A stretch of 13,745 nucleotides of DNA from Deltaproteobacteria bacterium (GCA_005879095.1 VBLM01000071.1:1-13745); one strand, 5' to 3'; shown: positions 1 to 7,111, numbered from the stretch's first letter. A program made the numbers and translations. Notes: generated from the sequence alone by a model not told the origin.

Positions 1-1
1 C

Positions 2-166
2 CTCGCCACCATCAATGCGCGGTTGACGATGCAGATCCGCGGCCTGGTGATGCAGCTCTCCGACGCGCAGACGCAGCTGTCGGAGCGCGACCTCGTGATC
101 AAGCGGCTCAAGGACGAGCTCGAGACCGCCCGCAGCGCCCTCGAGCGCGCCGTGCGCAAGGGCTGA
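2..166 (+). CDS. C-terminal end of a coiled-coil protein (5' truncated by window edge)
   Basis: Only the last 54 codons are visible, read in the frame that ends at the TGA at 164-166. The peptide is charged and heptad-like, with segments such as LSDAQTQLSERDLVIKRLKD followed by an ELETARSALERAVRKG end, which fits a C-terminal coiled coil. No catalytic motif can be seen in this piece and no function can be assigned. It lies 24 bp upstream of the dehydrogenase on the same strand, so the two may be co-transcribed. The frame is open to the window edge and its amino-acid composition is protein-like, but the call rests on a short fragment. Confidence 0.6.
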   Translation, partial: LATINARLTMQIRGLVMQLSDAQTQLSERDLVIKRLKDELETARSALERAVRKG

Positions 167-190
167 GCCTGTGCTAGAAGCCCGGCGCCT

Positions 191-1033
191 ATGGGACTCC
201 TCGACGGAAAAGTCGCGATCATCACCGGTTCGGGTGGCGGCATCGGCCGCGAGCACGCTCTGCTCTTCGCCCGCGAAGGCGCGAAAGTGGCGGTCAACGA
301 CCTCGGCAGCGACCGCCACGGCGGCGGCCGAGGTGGGGAAATGGCGGACAAGGTGGTCGCCGAGATCAAGGCCGCGGGGGGCGACGCGGTGGCCAACTAC
401 GACAGCGTCGCCAGCCGCGAGGGGGCCGATGGGCTCGTGTGGAGCGCGCTGAACAAGTTCGGCAAGCTCGACATCGTCGTCAACAACGCCGGCATCCTGC
501 GCGACAAGACCATCCTCAACATGAGCGAGCAGGACTTCGACCTCGTAGTCGACGTCCACCTGAAGGGCACGTTCCTGGTGACGCAGGCGGCCGCACGCGT
601 CTTCAAAGTGCAGGGCAAGGGCGGCCGCATCGTCAACACCACCTCTTTGAGCGGCCTGCTGGGCAATTTCGGCCAGGGCAACTATGCGTCGGCCAAGGGC
701 GGCATCTATTCGCTGACGCGGACGGCGGCGATGGAGTTCCAGCGGATGGGCGTGACGGTGAACGCGATCGCGCCGGTCGCGCTCACGCGGATGACGAGCG
801 ATCTGCAGATGTTCAAGGGGATGACGCCGGAGCAGATCGGGCCGCAGTACATCGCGCCGGTCGCGGCGTTTCTCGCCAGCGATCTCGCCGCAGACATCAC
901 GGGGACCATCGTAGGGGTCCAGGGGCCCAAGGTCTTTTTGTACAAAATGACCGAGACCGAGGGTGCGACGCGCGAGGGCGGGCCCTGGTCGGCAGCCGAG
1001 ATCAAGGAGCGTTGGGCGGAGATAGCGAGGTAG
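191..1033 (+). CDS. Short-chain dehydrogenase/reductase, (3R)-hydroxyacyl-CoA dehydrogenase-like
   Basis: A 280-aa NAD(P)-dependent oxidoreductase of the classical SDR family, expected to be cytosolic. Visible motifs are the Rossmann glycine motif TGSGGGIG (residues 12-19), the NNAG motif (98-101), and the catalytic Ser152, Tyr165 and Lys169 in the YxxxK arrangement with the usual 13-residue Ser-Tyr spacing. The VNDLG segment with a Gly-rich insert after it (about 35-50), and the NAGILRDKT stretch, are typical of the dehydrogenase module of peroxisomal multifunctional enzyme type 2 and its bacterial relatives. Those enzymes oxidise (3R)-hydroxyacyl-CoA, so a role in fatty acyl-CoA or polyhydroxyalkanoate-type metabolism is likely. 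The exact substrate cannot be read from the sequence. The start is the ATG at 191; the Shine-Dalgarno is weak. The product is full length and no lesion was seen. Confidence 0.92.
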   Translation: MGLLDGKVAIITGSGGGIGREHALLFAREGAKVAVNDLGSDRHGGGRGGEMADKVVAEIKAAGGDAVANYDSVASREGADGLVWSALNKFGKLDIVVNNAGILRDKTILNMSEQDFDLVVDVHLKGTFLVTQAAARVFKVQGKGGRIVNTTSLSGLLGNFGQGNYASAKGGIYSLTRTAAMEFQRMGVTVNAIAPVALTRMTSDLQMFKGMTPEQIGPQYIAPVAAFLASDLAADITGTIVGVQGPKVFLYKMTETEGATREGGPWSAAEIKERWAEIAR

Positions 1034-1063
1034 TTGTGGTACGCGAACCATCTTTCAATGAGA

Positions 1064-1095
1064 ACGGGGAGACGGCTTTACGCCCGTCTCCCCGT
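1064..1095. terminator. Strong hairpin between convergent genes (candidate bidirectional terminator)
   Basis: A perfect 12-bp inverted repeat has arms at 1064-1075 and 1084-1095 (left arm acggggagacgg) and an 8-nt loop. It sits 30 bp after the dehydrogenase stop and before the stop of the convergent small ORF. Neither side has a clear U-tract, so it is either a non-canonical intrinsic terminator or a transcript-stabilising stem. The perfect pairing and the convergent position support a 3'-end role for both transcripts. Confidence 0.6.
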
Positions 1096-1121
1096 GAGCC
1101 CGGTCGCCGATCGGCCGGGTG

Positions 1122-1140
1122 CCCGCCTACACTAGGCGGG
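1122..1140. terminator. Second short hairpin overlapping the stop of the small ORF
   Basis: An 8-bp perfect stem (cccgccta / taggcggg) closes on a 3-nt loop and contains the TAG stop of the minus-strand small ORF. Together with the hairpin at 1064-1095 it makes a double-stem 3' region between convergent genes. There is no poly-U, so the terminator call is tentative. Confidence 0.35.
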
Positions 1141-1323
1141 AATGTCGTGCGGCACCGAGTAATCGATGATGATCACGCCGCGCTCCGGCGTTTCCTCATC
1201 CTCGGTCGTGTCGTTCTGCCGCTGCGGGCGCGGCTCGGGGATCGGGATGTCGAGCCGGGGCCGCTGCTGCTCCTGCTCCTGCTCGCGCTTTCGAATCTCT
1301 TCGATGATGAACGCGTCGAGCAT
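1132..1323 (-). CDS. Small acidic/Gln-rich protein, 63 aa, unknown function
   Basis: The 63-aa product opens with MLDAFIIEEIRKREQEQEQQ, an amphipathic charged helix. A Pro-rich linker (PRLDIPIPEPRP) follows, then an acidic stretch and a hydrophobic VIIIDYSVP end. It has no signal peptide or membrane segment. A GGAGG sequence (plus-strand 1328-1332) lies 4 nt before the ATG. A sigma70-like promoter lies about 110 bp upstream. I recall similar short proteins beginning MLDAFIIEEI in myxobacteria, which supports a real gene, but no function is known to me. It is monocistronic: its own promoter is upstream and a hairpin region is downstream. The region from 1324 to 1496 holds only this leader and promoter. 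Confidence 0.8.
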   Translation of the reverse strand: MLDAFIIEEIRKREQEQEQQRPRLDIPIPEPRPQRQNDTTEDEETPERGVIIIDYSVPHDIPA

Positions 1324-1434
1324 GGAACCTCCAAGGGTCAGCTACAGAATCCGATGCAAACCCGGCACCATCGTTTCACCGCCCCCCGTTACCTCGTCCT
1401 CCGTCCTCTCGAGGGCCTGTTCGCCCTTCCAAGA

Positions 1435-1463
1435 CTTGTAACAACCAATCCTACCTCGGTCAA
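1435..1463 (-). promoter_or_regulatory. Sigma70-like promoter for the 63-aa small ORF
   Basis: On the minus strand a TTGACC -35 box (plus-strand 1458-1463) is separated by exactly 17 bp from a TACAAG -10 box (1435-1440). The matches to consensus are 5/6 and 4/6. It lies just downstream of the COQ10-like gene and points at the small ORF. Initiation a few bases past the -10 would leave a 5' leader of about 100 nt. Confidence 0.55.
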
Positions 1464-1496
1464 CATACCCATTGGACTCGCCGAAGAGCAAAAAGT

Positions 1497-1934
1497 TCAC
1501 GTCCGCGAGAGCTGTTCGGCACGGGTCTTGAAATTGGCGAGCAGGTTGGGCAGCCCCCGCTCCGCCAGCGCTTTTTCGAAGTTCTGCGGGACCAGGGCGA
1601 GCTCGATGTCGATGGAATACGTCGCGCGCGTCCCGCCGGACTTCGTCCGCTCGAACGTCCAGGAGCCGAGGTTGCGACGCATGAAGTCACCGCCGCGGAC
1701 GAGCTGCCACTCGATTTTCAAAGGTCCCCGCGGCTCATGACGCAGGGTGAACTCGTAGAGGCGCAATTTCACGTCCAGTGAATACGTCACCTCGACCGCG
1801 CCGCCCTCGCGGGCGCCGAGCCGCACCGCCTTCACCTCCGGCACGAATTCGGGATAGCGCGCGTAATCCTGCACCACCCGGAAGAAGGCTTCCGGGGGGA
1901 CCTCGATCTCGACCGATCGGCTCGCGCGCGCCAT
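1497..1934 (-). CDS. START/SRPBCC-fold lipid-binding protein, COQ10 / polyketide-cyclase family
   Basis: The 145-aa product begins MARASRSVEIEVPPEAFFRV. It shows the family layout: an N-terminal beta strand, a short helix with DYARYPEFVPEV (residues 23-34) resembling the YPEFVP motif of COQ10/RatA-like proteins, alternating beta strands, then a long C-terminal helix ending NLLANFKTRAEQLSRT. The fold makes a hydrophobic cavity that binds lipids, quinones or polyketides; the ligand here is not determinable. The start is the ATG at 1932-1934. The longer open frame upstream reads antisense through the peroxiredoxin gene and is not supported. The gene diverges from the peroxiredoxin across 46 bp, so the two may share regulation. 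No strong Shine-Dalgarno was seen. Confidence 0.82.
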   Translation of the reverse strand: MARASRSVEIEVPPEAFFRVVQDYARYPEFVPEVKAVRLGAREGGAVEVTYSLDVKLRLYEFTLRHEPRGPLKIEWQLVRGGDFMRRNLGSWTFERTKSGGTRATYSIDIELALVPQNFEKALAERGLPNLLANFKTRAEQLSRT

Positions 1935-1968
1935 CCCCGGATGATACGATCGCACCCCCGACTGGAAC

Positions 1969-1974
1969 AGGAGG
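1969..1974 (+). promoter_or_regulatory. Ribosome binding site of the peroxiredoxin gene
   Basis: A perfect AGGAGG lies 6 nt before the ATG at 1981. It fixes the peroxiredoxin start within the 46-bp divergent intergenic region. Confidence 0.8.
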
Positions 1975-1980
1975 AATGCA

Positions 1981-2631
1981 ATGCGAATCGGCGACGAGGC
2001 ACCCAACTTCAAGGCCCAGACGACAGAAGGGGAGATCGACTTCCACCAGTGGATCGGCAACTCCTGGGCGGTCCTCTTCTCCCACCCGAAGGACTTCACC
2101 CCGGTCTGCACGACCGAGCTCGGCACCATGGCCAAGCTCAAGCCGCAGTTCGACAAGCGGAACGCGAAGATCATCGGCCTCTCGGTCGATTCGGTCGACG
2201 ACCACAAGCGCTGGTCGAAGGACATCGCCGAGACCCAGGGAACCGCCCCGAATTTCCCGATGATCGCCGACGCCGACTACAAAGTAGCGAAGCTGTACGA
2301 CATGCTCCCGGCCTCGGTTTCCGGCGACCCGTCGAAGCGGACCCCCGCCGACAACATGACGGTGCGGACCGTCTTCATCATCGGGCCGGACAAGAAGATC
2401 AAGCTGATGCTCTACTACCCGATGACCACCGGCCGGAATTTCGACGAGATCCTCCGCGCGCTCGACTCGATGCAGCTGACCGCCAAGCACAAGGTGGCGA
2501 CGCCGGCCAACTGGAAGCAGGGCGAGGACGTGATCATCTCCGGCGCGGTCAACGACGAGGACGCGAAGAAGAACTTCCCCGGCTTCAAGGCGCCCAAGCC
2601 TTACCTGAGGATCACTCCGCAGCCGAAGTAG
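1981..2631 (+). CDS. 1-Cys peroxiredoxin, Prx6 subfamily
   Basis: A 216-aa thiol peroxidase that reduces hydrogen peroxide and organic hydroperoxides. The peroxidatic cysteine is Cys43 in the motif HPKDFTPVCTTELG (residues 35-48), with Thr40 and the conserved Arg129 (DNMTVRTVFIIG) completing the active site. There is no other cysteine in the protein, so it must use the 1-Cys mechanism. The long C-terminal extension with TPANWKQGEDVII and an end resembling PYLRITPQPK is characteristic of Prx6, as opposed to AhpC or BCP. Length matches the family. It is expected to be a cytosolic antioxidant enzyme. Its last 20 bp overlap the 3' end of the convergent glpX frame, an unusually tight arrangement. 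Confidence 0.95.
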   Translation: MRIGDEAPNFKAQTTEGEIDFHQWIGNSWAVLFSHPKDFTPVCTTELGTMAKLKPQFDKRNAKIIGLSVDSVDDHKRWSKDIAETQGTAPNFPMIADADYKVAKLYDMLPASVSGDPSKRTPADNMTVRTVFIIGPDKKIKLMLYYPMTTGRNFDEILRALDSMQLTAKHKVATPANWKQGEDVIISGAVNDEDAKKNFPGFKAPKPYLRITPQPK

Positions 2632-3535
2632 TTTCGTAGCGGCGCTTCAGAAGCGCTGCCAGGCGGGATCCTGCGTACGACGAGACGGCTGCAGCCAGAA
2701 GCGGCAGCCAGAAGTTCATCGCATGCAGGGTCTCGCTGCGGACGCGCGCCAGCTCCTCGAGCGTGAAGACCTTGTTCACGTCGGGGATGCCCATCTTCTT
2801 CGCGCGCTCGATTTCCTTGTCGTTGCGCGTCTTCAGGCGCCCCTGCATGTCGCCGCCGATGCAGCGGACGGCGGCGGCGGCGATGACCCCTTCCGGCGCG
2901 CCGCCGATGCCCATCAGCACGTCCACGCCGGTCTCGGGAAAGCAGGTGGAGATGGCGGCGCTGACGTCGCCGTCGCCGATCAGCTTGATGCGCGCCCCGG
3001 TCGCGCGGACTTCCGAGACCAGCTTCTCGTGCCGCGGCCGGTTGAGGATGATGACGGTGAGGTCGTCGACGTAGACGCCCTTCCGGTCGGCGATCGCCCG
3101 CAGGTTCTGCGAGGGGCTCTTCTCGATGTCGATGGCGCCGCGCGCGCTCGGCCCGACCGCGATCTTGTCCATGTAGGTGTCGGGCGCATTGAGTAGGTTG
3201 CCCTTGTCCGACATGGCGATGACGCTCAACGCGTTCGGCCCGCCGGTGGCGGTGATGGTCGTGCCCTCGAGCGGATCGAGCGCGATGTCCACCTCGGGAT
3301 CGGCGGCGTCGCCTTTCCCGACCTTCTCGCCGATGTACAGCATCGGCGCCTCGTCGCGCTCGCCCTCGCCGATGACGATGGTCCCGCGGATGTTGAGCTG
3401 GTTGAACGCCTTGCGCATCGCGTCGACGGCGGCCTGATCGGCCAGCTTCTCGTCGCCGCGGCCCATCACCCGGGCCGACGCGATCGCCGCGGCTTCGGTC
3501 AGCCGCACCGCCTCCAGTCCGATGTTCCTATCCAT
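2612..3535 (-). CDS. glpX: Class II fructose-1,6-bisphosphatase (GlpX) with an abnormal, short C-terminus
   Basis: A metal-dependent phosphatase converting fructose-1,6-bisphosphate to fructose-6-phosphate (gluconeogenesis). The 307-aa product starts at the ATG at 3533-3535 with GGAGG about 9 nt upstream. Key residues match E. coli GlpX: Asp33, Glu57 (GEGERDEAP), Asp87 and Glu90 (DPLEGT), and Glu215 (GGAPEG). Family similarity is strong to residue 264 (VFTLEELAR). After that the expected segment containing the ATG[VI]T-type motif, roughly 55-75 residues, is absent. Instead 43 unrelated residues follow, including a hydrophobic run (NFWLPLLAAAVSSYAG) and a basic end. The reading frame then stops 20 bp inside the convergent peroxiredoxin. 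A deletion or assembly join near 2744 is likely, and activity is uncertain. The start overlaps the end of the thioesterase gene by 8 bp, so it is the last gene of the operon. Confidence 0.85.
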   Translation of the reverse strand: MDRNIGLEAVRLTEAAAIASARVMGRGDEKLADQAAVDAMRKAFNQLNIRGTIVIGEGERDEAPMLYIGEKVGKGDAADPEVDIALDPLEGTTITATGGPNALSVIAMSDKGNLLNAPDTYMDKIAVGPSARGAIDIEKSPSQNLRAIADRKGVYVDDLTVIILNRPRHEKLVSEVRATGARIKLIGDGDVSAAISTCFPETGVDVLMGIGGAPEGVIAAAAVRCIGGDMQGRLKTRNDKEIERAKKMGIPDVNKVFTLEELARVRSETLHAMNFWLPLLAAAVSSYAGSRLAALLKRRYETTSAAE

Positions 3536-3932
3536 CCCTGTTCCCCTCCAGCGCCTGCAGCAGCCAGTCCGGCGCCCGGGTCGGCCTGCCGTCCTTGCCG
3601 ACGCAGACATGCACGGTATGCCCCAGCGCGAGCACGGCGTCATCCCCCACCCGGTGGACCTTGTACTCGAAGCGAATCTTGACGCGGGTGTGGGTGACGA
3701 CCATGCGCACCTCGATCAGGTCGTCGTAGCGCGCCGGCGAAAGGTACTGCGCGGAGGCTTCGTAGACCGGCAGCATGATCCCGCGCGCTTCGATCTCCCG
3801 ATAGGGGATGCCGATCCGGCGGATCCACTCGTTGCGCGCGCCCTCGAAAAAGCGGAGGTAGTTGGCGTAGTACACGACCCCCATCTGGTCGGTGTCGCCA
3901 TAGATGACGCGGTAGCGGTAGTGGTCGTTCAC
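3528..3932 (-). CDS. YbgC/FadM-like acyl-CoA thioesterase (4HBT hotdog fold)
   Basis: The 134-aa product has the hotdog signature YGDTDQMGVVYYANYLRFFE (residues 11-30). Asp15 is the expected catalytic acid, equivalent to the Asp of the DTDAGGVVYH motif in E. coli YbgC. It should hydrolyse acyl-CoA thioesters in the cytosol. YbgC family members often work with envelope lipid metabolism next to tol-pal, but no tol genes are visible here. The start is a GTG whose first bases form a GTGA overlap with the stop of the upstream lipoprotein gene, indicating translational coupling. A longer open frame upstream is antisense-type sequence inside that lipoprotein gene and is not used. Length is typical for the family. 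Confidence 0.9.
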   Translation of the reverse strand: MNDHYRYRVIYGDTDQMGVVYYANYLRFFEGARNEWIRRIGIPYREIEARGIMLPVYEASAQYLSPARYDDLIEVRMVVTHTRVKIRFEYKVHRVGDDAVLALGHTVHVCVGKDGRPTRAPDWLLQALEGNRDG

Positions 3933-4465
3933 TGCACGCGATAATCCACCAGATCGAGCTGCGTTTGCGTCTTTTCCGGCCCCGATGGCCCGGCGGTGAA
4001 CGTCCGGATCTGCACCAGCCCGACTTTCGGCGCCCAGGTCCATTCGGTGACGAACTTGCCGCCGTTCTTCAGCGGCTGTTCGTTGCGGACCACGGCGCAG
4101 CCGCTGAATTTGCCGAGCTTCGCGGAGCTCGAGACCACTTCGAAGCGCTGCACCATGAGGTTTTCCACCGCGCTCCATTTCGAGCCTTCGGCGATCGGCG
4201 TGCGCAAGAGATACCGGTCGGCGTCGCGGACTCCATCGGACTCGTACCGGAGGCGGCCGCCGTGGTCGTCGAGGAACCAAGGCCCATCCTGGCCGACGAT
4301 CTTGATCGTCTCGCGCTTGCCGGAGCGGCTCTCCGCGTACGTCCACGAGTTGCCCACCGCCAGCGGGTAGTACTGCCGCGCGTCCTTTTGCGGGTCGGCC
4401 TGCGGCGTGGGCTTTGCGGGAGCGGTCGTGCAGGCGCAGAGCAAGAGCAGAAACACGAGCTTCAT
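3929..4465 (-). CDS. Putative lipoprotein with a YPLAVGNSWTY motif, unknown function
   Basis: The 178-aa product has a short lipoprotein signal (MKLVFLLLLCACTT). Cys12, or less likely Cys10, is the candidate lipidated residue. A Pro/Gln linker follows, then a beta-rich domain opening with YYPLAVGNSWTYAESRSG (about 30-47). The PLxxGNxWTY pattern recurs in secreted or lipid-anchored proteins of myxobacteria and other bacteria whose function is not established. One further Cys (in FSGCAVVRN) is visible. It is expected in the periplasm or outer membrane. The upstream gene's stop and this ATG share one base (TGATG), and its own stop overlaps the thioesterase start, so it is embedded in a coupled operon. 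Confidence 0.8.
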   Translation of the reverse strand: MKLVFLLLLCACTTAPAKPTPQADPQKDARQYYPLAVGNSWTYAESRSGKRETIKIVGQDGPWFLDDHGGRLRYESDGVRDADRYLLRTPIAEGSKWSAVENLMVQRFEVVSSSAKLGKFSGCAVVRNEQPLKNGGKFVTEWTWAPKVGLVQIRTFTAGPSGPEKTQTQLDLVDYRVQ

Positions 4466-5391
4466 CAAGGAGTTCTCCGGCCGGTTTCGACTGCGGCGGC
4501 CTGTTCCTGCTTGCGGCGCAGAAGGTCGGCGTACGCGCCCTTCGCCGCGCGGCGGATCTCTTCGTCGGGGCTGCCGCTCTCGAGCGTGAAGAGGTACGCC
4601 TCGGCTTCCGGCCCGCCCAGGCTGGCGATCGCGTACAGGATCGGCCCGACGTCCTCCGGGCGCCGCTTGCGCGTCATCTCGATCAGCGGACTGACCGCCC
4701 GCCGGTCGCCGATCGCGATCAGCGCTCCGGCTGCCCGCCGCGCCACGTCCGGATTCGTATCTGAAAGGCGCGAGATCAGCTGCGGCACGGCCGCCGGGCT
4801 GCGCCGATCGGCCAGCACCCGGATGGCGTAATCGCGCACACGCGGGTCCTGGGCCGAGAGGTCGGCGAGGAGCTGATCGTCGGTCTTGTGGCGCGCGTCG
4901 ATCTGGTCCTTGAGCGCGACCACCGCCTCGCGCATGGCCGCGTCCAGCGCGGCGTCGAACGCGGCATGGCGGGCGGCGGGATCGAGCGTGTCGTCGGCGT
5001 TGGTCGGCCGGCGCGCCTCGCCCTCCGCCAGAAGCCGGTCGAGCTCGCCTGCCGGTCCGGCCGAGAGCATTTCGAGATCCAGCGACACTTCGGCCATCTC
5101 GCGCTCGGGCGGCGACTGGCCCTGCCCGATCACCGGAACCGGCGCGAAGATCCGCTGAGCGCGATCGATCTCCATCTCGATGCTGACCGGCCCGTCGCCG
5201 CGGATGGTGAACCGGCCGGTGCCCTCGAGCGCAGCCTGCAGCTCCTTGCGCAGCTGCTCGGCCGACTCGCCGATTTCGGGCTTGCCGGCGAGCCCGGCCT
5301 CGCTGACGGCGATCTGGCCCACCGCCAGCGCGCCCTTGGGCGGCGACGGTTTGCACGCAAGGAGGAGAGCGAGGAGGACGATTCGGCGCAT
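4465..5391 (-). CDS. HEAT-repeat lipoprotein, unknown function
   Basis: The 308-aa product has a lipoprotein signal MRRIVLLALLLACKPSPP with lipidation expected at Cys13 (LLAC). Residues about 20-110 form a beta-rich region of unknown type (GRFTIRGDGPVSIEMEIDRA). From about 175 to 295 there are HEAT-like helical repeats: DPRVRDYAIRVLADRRSPAA, then NPDVARRAAGALIAIGDRRA, then PEDVGPILYAIASLGGPEAE, then a DEEIRRAAKGAYADLLRRK repeat. Such repeats bind partner proteins, suggesting an envelope scaffold. The start follows 43 bp after the stop of the HARE/Mrr gene on the same strand, and the downstream lipoprotein overlaps by one base. No strong Shine-Dalgarno is evident upstream of the ATG. Function is not assigned. 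Confidence 0.82.
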   Translation of the reverse strand: MRRIVLLALLLACKPSPPKGALAVGQIAVSEAGLAGKPEIGESAEQLRKELQAALEGTGRFTIRGDGPVSIEMEIDRAQRIFAPVPVIGQGQSPPEREMAEVSLDLEMLSAGPAGELDRLLAEGEARRPTNADDTLDPAARHAAFDAALDAAMREAVVALKDQIDARHKTDDQLLADLSAQDPRVRDYAIRVLADRRSPAAVPQLISRLSDTNPDVARRAAGALIAIGDRRAVSPLIEMTRKRRPEDVGPILYAIASLGGPEAEAYLFTLESGSPDEEIRRAAKGAYADLLRRKQEQAAAVETGRRTP

Positions 5392-5434
5392 CGCAAACCG
5401 ATGCTACGGGTCCGCGATGCCCTGGTCAAAGGAG

Positions 5435-7111
5435 CTATTCGCCCTTCGGTTCGGTGGGTGGGGAATCCGGCGCCGATGAGGGATTGTCGGTTTCGGCCGG
5501 CTGCGGCGGCGGCGAGGGCTCGGGGGAGACCGCCACGGTCGGCCCCGGCGGCGGCGTGAAGCGCAGCGTGCCGGCGGGCTGTCCCCAGGCCTGTTCGGCG
5601 GCACTGGTCGCGCGCGGCTTCTCTTCGCGGCCTCCGCGGCGGCGGCGGGCTTCGCGCGCCTCTTCGCCGGGAGGATTTTCCGTTGTAGTTCCGGCAACTT
5701 CAGGCGAGACTGCTTCGGTGGGCGCCGCTTCGGCAGGCGCGGCTTCAGGAGCGGCCGGCTCGAGCGCCTCCATCGCTGCCGGCTGCTGCTCGAGCGCTTG
5801 CTCGGCCGGCGCCGGCTGCTCGGCGGCGCGTTCCGGCCGCTCCTCGCGCGGCTCTCGCCGCGGCCGCTCTTCGCGGTGCCGCGCGAGGCCGGCGAAGAAA
5901 GCCTCGTCCATGTCCGGCACTTCGACGGTCTGGACGGTCACGCCGACCCGCAGCGCGATCATCTCTTCCGGCAGCGCCTCGCCGCAGTAGAGCGCCACCG
6001 GCGCCTGTCCGGCCGCGCTGGCCTCGCTGCGCGCGTCGCGCCCGGCCTCTCCCGGCGCCACCACCAGGCCCATCTGCGCCGAGTAGTGGGCAAGGTCTTT
6101 GCGCAGCTCCTGCACGTCCGGCCGGCCAATCTCGCGCGTCCCGCGCACCAGCTTGACCGCCACGCGCAGATCGGAGACGCCGCGCCGCTGCCGCGCCAGA
6201 TAGAGCGGCCCTTCCTTGCTGCGCTTGGCCACGCGCACGTCGCGCATGCCCATCTTGTCGAGGAGCGTGGCGCAGAGGTTTTCGAACGACGCCGTCTCCA
6301 GCTTGGCCAGCCGCCGCCGCAGGGCGCGGACCACCGCGCGCCGGCCCTCGGCAGCGAGCTGCGCTCCGCCCATCGGACGAGCGCCGGCGTGGGGAGCGCG
6401 GGCCTCGGCCAGCTCCGGCAGCGCCGAGGGCGGCGGGAATTCGACCAGCGTCACGCGCTCACCGTCGACGATGAACGCCGGCTTGCGGCCCGCCTCGGTC
6501 CGGCGCCTGTTGTCCTCGAGCAACGCCGCCACCAGCGAGGGCAGATCGTCGATCAGCCCTTCGCTCAACAGCTGCTTTTTCAACAGATCCTGGGCGAGCT
6601 CGGCGAGCGGCGCGCCCGACTGCCGCTGCGCCAGCGCCTCGAACACGACTTCGGCCGGGGGTGGATACCTTCGCTGGCCCTTGGCGCGCGCCTGGTCCTG
6701 CCGCCGCCGCTCGGCCTCGACCTCCTCGTGGCCTTCCTCGTGCTCCGCCTGCAGCTCGGCCAGCCGGCGGCGGGCCTGCGCATGGATCGGCCGCGGCTCG
6801 CGCTCGGGCGGGCGATAGAGCGGCTCGCCGGTGTCGGGCGGCGCCATCGGCGGCGCGACCGGCTCGACGATGACCTCCGGCGGCACGTTCCATTCCACCA
6901 GCGCGAAGGTGCCCTCCGGGGCGACCGCCACGACCTTGCGGTCCTCCTCGCGCTTGGCCATCGCGGCGAGCCGCTGGCCCATCGTCACTTCCGGATCCTG
7001 CCCGACGTGCGAGAGCAGGTTTTCCTTCAGCGCGAGCTCGGCAATTTCCTTGAAGTGGAGAGGCTTTCCGGCGCGGCGCAGCACTTCCACCGCTGCTTCC
7101 GTAAACGTCAT
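5435..7111 (-). CDS. HARE-HTH protein with a degenerate Mrr-type nuclease domain and long disordered tail
   Basis: The 558-aa product begins MTFTEAAVEVLRRAGKPLHF, a HARE-HTH winged helix of about 75 residues ending in GTFALVEW. A charged linker follows. A second similar winged helix spans about 150-226 (ending AFIVDGERVTLVEF). An Mrr/restriction-endonuclease-fold domain spans about 265-395 (FENLCATLLDKMGM, later YCGEALPEEM). From about 410 to the end it is Ala/Pro/Glu-rich and disordered. In the Mrr core the usual GDGGxD site appears to read KEGPLY, putting Tyr304 where the catalytic Asp belongs, and QxK reads AVK with Lys320 kept. I infer a DNA-binding but probably inactive nuclease, perhaps a regulator. 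GGAG lies 7 nt before the ATG. Its 5' 492 bp are duplicated at 8032-8523. Confidence 0.85.
   Translation of the reverse strand: MTFTEAAVEVLRRAGKPLHFKEIAELALKENLLSHVGQDPEVTMGQRLAAMAKREEDRKVVAVAPEGTFALVEWNVPPEVIVEPVAPPMAPPDTGEPLYRPPEREPRPIHAQARRRLAELQAEHEEGHEEVEAERRRQDQARAKGQRRYPPPAEVVFEALAQRQSGAPLAELAQDLLKKQLLSEGLIDDLPSLVAALLEDNRRRTEAGRKPAFIVDGERVTLVEFPPPSALPELAEARAPHAGARPMGGAQLAAEGRRAVVRALRRRLAKLETASFENLCATLLDKMGMRDVRVAKRSKEGPLYLARQRRGVSDLRVAVKLVRGTREIGRPDVQELRKDLAHYSAQMGLVVAPGEAGRDARSEASAAGQAPVALYCGEALPEEMIALRVGVTVQTVEVPDMDEAFFAGLARHREERPRREPREERPERAAEQPAPAEQALEQQPAAMEALEPAAPEAAPAEAAPTEAVSPEVAGTTTENPPGEEAREARRRRGGREEKPRATSAAEQAWGQPAGTLRFTPPPGPTVAVSPEPSPPPQPAETDNPSSAPDSPPTEPKGE

Noticed and set aside
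439..1740. Plus-strand 433-codon frame over the dehydrogenase, hairpins, small ORF and lipid-binding gene
   Set aside because: It crosses several better-supported genes on both strands and the hairpin region, and its composition is that of an out-of-frame GC-rich shadow.
2612..2719. Separate 35-aa single-membrane-span gene starting at ATG 2717-2719
   Set aside because: No clear ribosome site and it is in frame with glpX; it is better treated as the aberrant GlpX tail unless homologues are found.
5435..7111. Part of a restriction-modification system
   Set aside because: No methyltransferase or specificity gene is nearby, and the Mrr catalytic residues appear degenerate.
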